Assembly (NCBI RefSeq): GCF_024323335.1
Contig: NC_066579.1
Span: 252,767,575 to 252,831,574, forward strand
Source: Lathyrus oleraceus
Taxonomy: Eukaryota; Streptophyta; Magnoliopsida; Fabales; Fabaceae
DNA length: 64,000 nucleotides
Direction: 5' to 3'
Shown here: piece after piece, positions 55,358 to 64,000 of the stretch
Numbering within the stretch: position 1 is the first letter of the stretch
How the letters are laid out: the number at the start of each line of letters is the position of its first letter
Program-made: the position numbers and the translations under genes
The notes under the pieces: generated by a model
Seen by the model: only the letters and a program-made list of their open reading frames with translations
Database searches by the model: none
Told to the model about the DNA's origin: nothing

Positions 55358-58300
55358 TGTAAGACCCCAATTTTTACCCTAAGATCCCTCATGCTATCTC
55401 ATCATATGCATTGGAATTGGAATCACACATTGGCATCCTCCTTACCCTCATTCATTAGGTTTGCATTGGGAGAGATCACCAAGCATATTTGATTGTATTA
55501 TACTTCGTTTTTCTTTATTTACTAACCAAAATACCAAAAGTATTTCATTGTATAGTTTAACTCTTTTGTAGGTAGTGCACATGCTCACTTATGCTCTATC
55601 AAGCTCATGTCTAGGGTTTTAGACCCTCAATGCAAGGAGCTCAATCAAGACTTGGTTTACATTGGTTCTAAGTGTCATATATGAACCCCCATGATATTCA
55701 CATGTTATTTTGATCAGTAAATCATCAAGAGTTTGGAGTTTGTTTGCCTTGGAAACCCTAATTCATCAGGGTATCTTGTGTGACTTCTTCAACACGTTTC
55801 TTCACCAATTGATCAAATATTTCAAGGGATACTTCACATTACATCATCTTATGCATATATGATCCTCAATGAGTCCTAAAAGTCAATAGAATATCAAGCT
55901 AGCAAGTTGGTTCATGGTGGTTGACCAAAGGAATTCAACTAGTCAAAACTGGGGTTCCTTAGACCCTATCTCCTACAATTTTTATCATATGAAAATGATT
56001 TCAAGAGAAACGTTACTCTAAATTACATTCCAAACAACTTTCATGTTGAGGTCAAGAGCTATTTTTGCTTGGAAAGTCATTTTTTATGGTGAAAGATTAT
56101 AGGTCATTTTGTTTAAACCCTAATTTGGAGGTCATCTTCCCAAGATCATAACTTGCTCAATTTTTATGAGGTGAAATCCATTAAAATTCCATGATTAATT
56201 TAAAGATGTCTAATTCAACTTTGATGTTTGGAGGAACTGCAAATTCAACTTGCAAATACATGTGCCAAGAGGAAACATTATAGGTCATTTTGGGCCAATA
56301 CCATTGAACAAGTGATTTTCCTCAACTTCTAAAATGCATAACATCTTCATGCCTAATCCAAATGAGGTCAAATTTGTCACCAAATTTAAGAGGCTTGAAA
56401 GAGCTACAACTTTAATGAAGGAACTTTTCTCATTTGAAGCCCATAGAAAAAATTATTCAAGGTGGAAGAAATGAACATATGGCTTGGTACTTAGAATTGA
56501 TTTTGATATGTTTGATTTTCCAAACTTCCAACTCAAAATTCATCATGATCTAGGCTTCAAATGAAACAGTGTTCAACATGAAAGTTGTTCCTCTTGATCT
56601 CACCATTCCAAAAAGTCCTAAATCACTTCATTTGGACAAAGTATGAAGCACTTGTGCATGGCTTAAAGTTGAAGGACCATTTGGAAGATTTCAAGTTCCA
56701 CTTTTCATACACGAGTGCATGGCTTCACAGCATGATTTCAGCATGGCTTACACTCATTTTTGGACCTAAGTGCATCACTTGATGGACCTACCACACGCCC
56801 ATGCAAGCATGTAAGAGAGATTTTCAAGTTTTGCCAAAAATGGAAGTGTGCAAATATCATTGAACTTGGCCTATAAATAGAAGCTCTCTTGCTCAGAAAT
56901 AAAGACCATCATGCGCCAGTTTTGATTTAGCAACCCTAAACCCTCACCGTTAAAGGATAAGCTTGAGGATTTTCTTTAAAAGTCGAGTTTGAATCTCCCA
57001 CTGCTTTTGAGATTGAAACTCCAAGAGTCCATCCCTTTCGTTGATCCATTTCCATTCCATCAAGCATCTAAAGCAAGGCCAGGCATAATTGAGAGCAAGA
57101 TCATGCCAATCTGAAGCTCCATTGAAGGTGAATTTCCAGATTTTTCCACTCTTTGATTCTCTCTTATGTATCCATTATTCTTGTTAATTTTTGGTTGTCT
57201 GAAGTCCTGCCAATGTAGGCAACAAGATTGAGTTGCTTAAAGGTCAAATCGAAGCAACTCATATCATGATCCTTAAAATTCAACTCCCTTTATCTTCCTA
57301 TATACTTGGAGTTAGACAAAATTGAGGTCAGATTAGAGCTCCTGAGCATTTTTTATTTAAATTCATGTCTTGCTTTTTCATTTTGGTGATGGTTGAAGGT
57401 GGACCAGTCCGGTGAGGTCCACCGGAGAAGAAGACCGAAGCACTGACTCCGGCGATGCGTTGGCAAGTCTCTGAACCACATGATCCATTCGAATTATTTT
57501 AATCTCATGCGTTGGTTGTGATTACCATGCCTGCTACGCTGTTGACTCAAGACCACATGGAACGCGCGCTAGGGATCATCTGATCTGCCACCTCAATTAA
57601 TGAGGGAGATCAGATGGTCCACGTATTTTTGTAATTTCTTATTTTCATTTTAATTTCTTTCTTTTCATTAATTCATATTAATTTTAATATTGATCCAAAA
57701 AATATGGGACTTTAACCAAAAAATTTCAAATATTTTTCTCTTTCACTTTCTGAATTAAAATAACATTTTGGATCAATATTAATATATTTCATGATTTAGT
57801 TGTTTTTATGCATATTTTTAATTTTTAAAAAATACTTTTGCATTTTCAAAAGTAATGAAATTTTTTCTCTAAGGTCCTTTGACCTTGTTTGACCTATGAT
57901 AAATCTATTGGCCATTTATTTGGTGTTTTGAAGAGGTTTTAGGCTTTTGATCAAACATAATTTAATTTAATGTATTTTTAATTGATTTTTAATTGTTTAA
58001 TTCTGAATAAATTGTGTTGAGCCATTTTTGTTGACTTGTGGAGTTTGACTATTGTGTTTGGTCCTTGGTCAAGGTTGATTTGACTTTGTTGGATTAAAAT
58101 CATTGGATTCAGGGGATTGATGAAATATACATCTCATCTCCCAAAATGAATGAATGATTTTAATTTGATAAAATCCTTCCATTGGCCAATTTGGGTTTGT
58201 CTCATTTCACCCTCTCTCTTCATCTTCAATCCCCGTCTATCCCATTCATTCCATTGACCTATGATATCTCTATATCCTAAGCCTAATTGGTTGTAAACCA

Positions 58301-60074
58301 ATACAAGTATGGATGAGTTTAGGTTCACCCTTTTGCCATTTTCTTTTAAGTGTGGTATGTTTTAGGAGTATGGTTCATTATAGCATATCTCTAACATGCA
58401 TTAACACTAAAATTTCTATTGCCCGGCTTCAGATTGTTGTGACTTCTACATAAGTCCAATTACGATTGCTTAACATAACGCTAAATTTTGACCCGAAAGC
58501 ATAGCATTCTAGTAAGTGAGATTGTAAGTCTCTCCCCTTTCATGGTATTATGTGGAAACTTGGCCTTTTTTCTTTCCTTTGGAAGATGTCTTGGTTCAAG
58601 GATCCATGCTTGTGAATAGAGGGTTGAGTGTTCTCCAAAGAATGACTTAAACAATTGAAAAGCAAAAATAATACTAACATCTAATCAACTAACATTTGAC
58701 TAACTTTTAATTTCAAGTCATTTACCTTATGCACTTTAAATTCAAGCTCCTTTATCATTTGCCATTATTCATATCATTTAACTTGTTTATTTTAATGCCA
58801 TTTTTACTTTGCTCACTTGAGCCATATATTGTGATTGTATATATTTGTTTGTGTACCTTGTTTGTGTTTGTGGTCTTAGGACCTTAAAATACATAATAAA
58901 TAACAAAAACCATAAAAAATGTTTGTGTGGACTGTTGGATTTGATTTGAAACTTGGACTTAGAATTAGGCAACACTCCCTATGCAAAAGGACTTGGCCAA
59001 TGCCAACTTTTCTGAAGCCAAGCCATTGTGAATTAAACTTTCATCTGATGCAAGTATTGGGATCTACTTGAGTTCATCTTCTACATGATCTTGATGCAAA
59101 TGTTACTTTGAACCTATGTATAATGCATATTCCTGAGCTATTGAAGGAGTATGTCATCTAGTACATGGGAGATTTTGAAGAAGACTATGAAGTTGCTAGC
59201 TTGGATGTGACTATCTTTATTTGATGCCCTGCTCTTCATCTTACTTGCTTATTGATATTGCTTGATTTCAAAGTCCAAAAGGAAAAGTGGGTTTCTATAT
59301 CACATTCTTGTCTATTGGATTGCATCCCATTGGTCAGATCTTTTCAACTCTTAAATTTTCAATTTTTGCTTAGGATTAGTCTCTTCATCTCCTCCCACTT
59401 CTTAAATTTCAAATCTCTCCCCTATTTCAAAACCTTCTTTGCTTGTGATTTATAAACTTTGACTTTATGGCAAATTAGAAGCTTTGGTCTTATGCCATTG
59501 TATTTTTAAACTCCTTTTTCTTAATCAAACTTGTAAATGAACTTAACCATACTTGACTTAAATTTTCAAAAGACAAAAAGAACTAACACCTATTCGAACT
59601 CTTTTAGGGCTTTTGTGCCTCTTCTAAACTTAAACTTTTGTTAAAAGCAATCAACTCACTTTGAAATTGTTACCACGAACTACGAGGTTTGATCCCTTAT
59701 TTTTATGTTGGTACGTAGGAACATGTCCGAAGGTCTTGTCAAACACAAAAATATAATTAATGAATTCTTTTCTCATCTCCCCACTCTATTTATTGCAAAC
59801 ATTTTTTATACCAAAACACATACATACATACATAAAAAAGGGATCCCTAGGAGTACCTAGGACACTTTGGGTGCTAACACCTTCCTTCTGTGTAACCAAT
59901 CCCCTTACTTGTAATCTCTGGCATTTTATTAGTTTTGATTTGAAAACTTCTTATCTTTGGGTTTTGTTCGTACTTTTGCCTTTTCCTTTGGAAACAATAA
60001 AAGCACGGTGACGACTCTGGTTTTATTGACGTTAAGTTTATCCATAGCTTAATGGTCATGAATTTACCGCTATA
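55358..60074 (+). repeat. 5' LTR of the plus-strand Ogre (4717 bp)
   Basis: Starts TGTAAGACCCC and ends ttaccgctata; the terminal CA seen in the solo copy is changed to TA here. It aligns throughout with 48238-52928. No genes. Landmarks shared by both: the TATA region, a ccggagaagaagaccg-type segment, tgatctgccacctcaattaa, and a 3' end containing acgaactacgaggtttgatc. Confidence 0.9.
56872..56880 (+). promoter_or_regulatory. TATA box of the plus-strand Ogre LTR
   Basis: TATAAATAG about 1.5 kb into the LTR, at the same place as in the two other Ogre LTR copies of the window. Confidence 0.65.
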
Positions 60075-60083
60075 GAAATTAAG

Positions 60084-60101
60084 TGGCGACTCTGCTGGGG
60101 A
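60084..60101 (+). other. Primer-binding site, tRNA-Arg
   Basis: tggcgactctgctgggga, nine bases after the LTR end, is the signature primer site of Ogre/Tat elements, complementary to the 3' end of tRNA-Arg. Confidence 0.92.
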
Positions 60102-60940
60102 GTAGTCCTCAGTGGGTTTAGCCTACTTTTTTTATGTGTATATAATTGTATATTTGTTTGTGTGATATAATCTGCTTGTTGTGCTTGGTGATCTCTGAGT
60201 GGTGAGATAAGTTCTAATCCGAACTTGAGTGTAATTAAGATAGGAGGATTATATAGTCATGTTCAACTTGTGTGGTGTAGTCCTTAACAAGTTGGCTTGA
60301 GACCCATATGCTCAATGGAGACCCTTTTTGAGTTATGAATGTCACACAAGTTATTTGTGGTTAGGCATTACTTTCTCTGATTTGGGGTCCGAGAAGTTGA
60401 GGACCATAGAACATTTAACCCAACTTGGCCTATTTAGGACATAGTGCGGAGACTGTTCAGGTGTAGACTTGATAACAGTTGTTACGCGATACTACACTCA
60501 GACGAGTTTCTCTTGAGAATATTATGGGTTGATGAGTCAGTCATCCTAACATGTAATATTTGATAGATGGAATTAAGACTCTGGGAACTTTTTAGAACAT
60601 GATCTATAGGTTTTTATCCTTAGTACACTCCTTTGGGGTGGTTCTTAACCTGACTCCATGCTCGTGACTCACAATAAACCCTTTGATTCTTGGTTGATCC
60701 AATCAAGGCTTGTCAATATCAATGGAACTTGGGTGTTGATAAGGTGAAAACCATAATCCACCCAAATGGATGATTGATCTTGACGATGACTTGATTCATC
60801 CCTTGACCTTTGTTTGTTTGCCTTGCGTGTGATCCCTTATTTGTGATTGTTGCATTCATGCATTCATGCGCATCATGACATTCATCACACAAAAAATAGC
60901 TTCAAGGAACTGCGGTTTTGTTTGCAAATATTTTCAGACC
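60102..60940 (+). other. Leader of the plus-strand Ogre
   Basis: About 840 bp without a credible gene between primer site and ORF1. Long 5' leaders are normal in Ogre. No clear splice site or structured element stands out. Confidence 0.7.
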
Positions 60941-62430
60941 ATGGATTGTGGACGAAGGAACACTAAGAAGTACAGTTTCAGATGTCCTGATTTGAAAGAG
61001 CTAAGGAAGTTGTCATCCTTTATATTAGATCCCTTGGATTTCAAGCAACGTCATGGGAAGCTTCTATCTGTATTATCTGCTGATGTGGTGGAAGGACTCT
61101 TGAGTGTGTTGGTTCAGTTTTATGATCCTCTCTACCGTTGCTTCACTTTTCCTTATTATCAGCTTATGCCTACGTTTGAGGAGTATGCCCATCTCTTGGG
61201 AATACCTGTTTCTAACAAAGTGTCATTTAGTGGATTGGAAGAGATTCCCAGATCTCATATCATAGTTGAAGCTTTTCACTTGAAGAAGTCTGAGATTGAG
61301 GCACATTGGGTGAAGAAAGAAGGAATGTTTGGGTTGACTTATGGGTTCCTTATTGGAAAAGCCGGTAGTGTGGATGCTTTCGAAGCCATCTTTGTATTGC
61401 TCATCTATGGTTTGGATTTGTTCCCTAATATTGACGGTTTTGTTGATGTTAACGCCATTAGAATCTTCTTGATTGGTAATCTTGTGCCTACTTTGTTGGG
61501 TGATATGTACTTCTCTCTGCATTTGAGAAATTCTAAAGGTGGTGGAACTATTGTGTGTTATGTGCCTCTTCTGTACAAGTGGTTTATTTTGCACTTACCT
61601 CAGACGCCTGATTTTGTGAAGAACAAACAATGTCTACGGTGGTCTTAGAGACTTATGTCCCTCACTAATGATGATATAGTTTGGTATGATTCTTCATTGG
61701 GTAGCTTGGACATTATTGATAGTTGTGGTGAATTCTCTAATGTTCCTCTCATTGGTACACAAGGAGGAATTAACTACAACCCCGCTTTGGCTCGTCGTCA
61801 ACTTGGGTTCCCCTTGAGAGACAAACCTATTAACACTCAGTTATAAGGTCTTTTCTATCAAAAGGGTAAAGATCCCCGACTTTTGAAGCAAAAGATTGTG
61901 CATGCTTGGCATAATGTGCATAGGAAAGGAAGATCGGAGCTTGGTCCATGCAATTGTGTAGCTTTGGAAGCTTACACTCTTTGGGTGAAGAAGAGAGCTT
62001 TGGAATTCAAGATGCCTTATGCTTTTGAGAGACCTATGTCTATGGTTGTGGTTGAGCCATTAACTCTCCCTAACCAAGATATAGAGCAGTTGGAAGATGC
62101 ACTCGCCAAGATGAAGCAAGAAAAGGATATCTAGGAAGAGTGGTTCCATTCTTTGAGCAGAAAGCATGAGGAGTTGCAGCTTGAGTCTAAAGATAATGAT
62201 GCACTTATTGAACTTCTTGAAGACCGAGTAGTAAAAAGACAGAGAGAGCCAGAGGGTCCATCTTCCTCTAGTATGCCTCAGCCTTCTGGTGCTTGGAAGA
62301 AGATTGTTGATTAACTTGTCCTTGAGAAGGCTCAGATGAAGACTTCGTTTGAGTCCGAGATCCGACAAATCCGAAGGAAGTACGCACCTGCAGCCAGATC
62401 ATCGGACACTGTTGTTAGGGGATCCTTAGG
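60941..62430 (+). pseudogene. ORF1 of the plus-strand Ogre
   Basis: I choose ATG 60941 (MDCGRRNTKKYSFRCPDLKE) because similarity to the other ORF1 starts there; an upstream in-frame ATG at 60866 is in leader-like sequence. Blocks: LVQFYDPLYRCFTFPYYQLM, TFEEYAHLLGIPV, LLIYGLDLFPNIDGFVDVNA, GGTIVCYVPLLYKWFILHLP, LIGTQGGINYNPALARRQLG and GRSELGPCNCVALEAYTLWV. A charged, probably coiled-coil tail (EQLEDALAKMKQEK; RVVKRQREPEGPSSSS) follows. In-frame stops near 61646, 61843, 62132 and 62312 interrupt an otherwise collinear frame. The ORF precedes gag as in all Ogre elements; its biochemical role is unknown. Confidence 0.85.
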
Positions 62431-62736
62431 ATGGTTAGTCTCCTCTTGTCTTGTATTTGTATTTTTGGTTTCTGAAGTGATACTCAGTGTAATCCTTCCA
62501 AATCATATAAATAAAAGAGATATTTTATGGTCAATTAAATTGTTACAAATTGTTATAATTATATATTTGCAAATAAAATAGTATGTTCCTTGAAAATAAA
62601 AATAATCGAAGCATTGCATTTCATGCATCATTTGCATAAACAGGTTTTCTTCCGCCAGATGTCTTATTGGTTATTATTTTGTGCTTCGGCCAAGCTAACT
62701 CATCAATATAATACTCGCGCCAATCATCCAAGAATC
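62431..62736 (+). other. Gap between ORF1 and gag of the plus-strand Ogre
   Basis: About 300 bp of A/T-rich sequence without a conserved product; the gag frame is already open from about 62590 but similarity to the other gag starts at 62737. Confidence 0.6.
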
Positions 62737-64000
62737 ATGGAACACTTGGAACAAGAGAACCGAGAGTTGAAGGACAAGATTGACCGTTTGACTACCATGA
62801 TGGAGTCTGTTCTAGCTGCTCAGAGTCAATCTTCTCCAACGCCTACAACTCCTCCTCCTCAGAGGACTGTCATTTCAGAGTTTTCTACTCCAACCGTACC
62901 TACCACTCAGTTTGCTCCAGCCATGCTTGCCGGGTTCCTGTGGGGAATGCCACCGAACTTTGTACCTGAAGGGTTTGCGCCTACTTTTGCTTCCATGCCG
63001 ACATCTAGCCCGACCATGTCTGTTCCACCTCCAGTTGTTCACACTCTACCTCGTGTTGAGGATACCATCTACCATTCTGAGTCGTCTGAGGGTATGAATG
63101 TTTATGAGAAGATGGATGAGATGAAAGACCAATTCCTTGAGCTACTAAAGGAGTTGAAGACCTTGAGGGGAAAAGATTTGTTTGGTAAGAGTGCTGCTGA
63201 ACTTTGCTTAGTGCCAAATGTCAAGATCCCGATGAAGTTCAAAATCCCTGACTTTAAAAAGTATAAGGGAAATACATGTCCACATAGCCATCTCGTCATG
63301 TATGCCAGGAAAATGTCGACGCAAACTGATAATGATCAGTTATTGATTCACTACTTTCAAGACAGTTTGACTGGTGCCACTCTAAGGTGGTACATGGGAT
63401 TGGATAGTGCAAGTGTTCACACATTTAATGATTTGGGTGAGGCCTTTGTGAAATAGTACAAGTACATTGTGAATATGGCGCCAGATAGAGACCAGCTGAG
63501 GTCGATGTCTCAGAAGGATAAAGAGACATTCAAAGAGCACGCCCAGAGGTGGAGAGAGCTTGCTGCTCAGATTAACCCTCCGTTGGAAGAAAAGGAGATG
63601 ACCAAGATCTTCCCCAAGACCCTGAGTTCGTTTTATTACAAACGAATGATTTCTAGTGCCCCTAGTGATTTTACCGAAATGGTAAATATGGGGATGAGAT
63701 TAGTAGAGGGTGTCCGTGAGGGACGTTTGTCTAAGGAAGAGGTATCTTCAAGCAAGAAGTATGGTAATAGTTTCTCCAGGAAGAAGGAAGGTGAAACCAA
63801 TGCAGTGTCAGTAGGGAGGCAGATGAGGCCTCATGTCAGAAGAAGTCCGCAACCACGTCAGCATTATCATCAGGTTCATCTGTTATTCCAGTATTTTCCA
63901 ACAATCAATCAATATCAGTTCAACAACAACGTCAATAACAATCGCAACAAAGAACAAAAAACTACAACAACAACACCAATAATCAACAACAACAACATAA
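62737..64000 (+). pseudogene. gag: gag of the plus-strand Ogre (3' end beyond window)
   Basis: MEHLEQENRELKDKIDRLTT begins a short coiled coil. A P/T-rich linker follows, then the core KSAAELCLVPNVKIPMKFKI, YKGNTCPHSHLVMYARKMST, DNDQLLIHYFQDSLTGATLR and WYMGLDSASVHTFNDLGEAF. TAG at 63454 is the first stop; the frame goes on as YKYIVNMAPDRDQLRSMSQK and FKEHAQRWRELAAQINPPLE, then ends in an N/Q/T-rich tail at the window edge. Homologous to the split gag on the minus strand (53106-46190). One stop in 1.2 kb suggests a relatively young copy. Confidence 0.87.

Larger units (their letters stand above)
55358..64000 (+). mobile_element. Plus-strand Ogre element, 5' part (runs off the window)
   Basis: Complete 4717-bp LTR, tRNA-Arg primer site, long leader, ORF1 and the first half of gag are present in proper order; protease, pol and 3' LTR lie beyond the window. 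Full Ogre elements exceed 20 kb, so more than half is unseen. Coding parts are better preserved than in the minus-strand Ogre but contain several in-frame stops. Confidence 0.9.

Overview
The window looks like repeat-dense intergenic DNA from a large legume genome, most likely tribe Fabeae (pea, vetch or lentil type). This is inferred from two Ogre-type Ty3 elements with a tRNA-Arg primer site and an extra 5' ORF, a Cyclops-like Athila element with a tRNA-Asp primer site, and Sirevirus/Maximus-type Ty1-copia elements with an extra 3' ORF. I see no intact host gene. Almost everything is nested, decayed LTR retrotransposon, apart from a 3.6-kb patchwork of host-gene fragments.

Layout. 1-2800: internally deleted Tekay-like chromovirus (end of 5' LTR, tRNA-Met primer site, 251-bp interior, complete 3' LTR). 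2801-8550: C-rich tandem repeats, then two Ogre-like LTR remnants on the minus strand, the younger ending at 7118. 8562-12131: mosaic of fragments from at least six different host genes (TWD40-1-like, PA200-like, an R/S-rich protein, MED23, chloroplast EF-G, an EF-hand mitochondrial-carrier-like protein) plus unidentified exon-like pieces. 12673-24119: Cyclops/Athila-like element with gag, pol and a spliced-type third ORF. 24120-25612: 3' end of a second Athila element, broken on the left by the Cyclops-like element and on the right by a Copia. 25613-34756: plus-strand Sirevirus-like Copia, cut at 34757 by an Ogre LTR fragment (34757-36868). 36869-37610: unclassified. 37611-44215: minus-strand sister Copia without its 5' half, fused at 44215/44216 to the 5' half of a minus-strand Ogre (44216-55357). 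That Ogre carries a 4.7-kb solo LTR (48238-52928) inside its gag gene. 55358-64000: plus-strand Ogre with complete 5' LTR, primer site, ORF1 and start of gag, running off the window.

How it fits together. In each element gag makes the particle, and protease, reverse transcriptase/RNase H and integrase copy and insert it; the extra ORFs have unsettled roles. None of the copies here looks able to move by itself: stops, frameshifts, lost catalytic residues or large deletions are visible in all of them. The readable history is one of nested insertion, solo-LTR formation and illegitimate recombination. The most interesting part is the gene-fragment mosaic, where pieces of unlinked housekeeping genes lie end to end, mostly on one strand, with at least one in-frame fusion. 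Family names and protein identities rest on recognition from memory of conserved families; no search was run.
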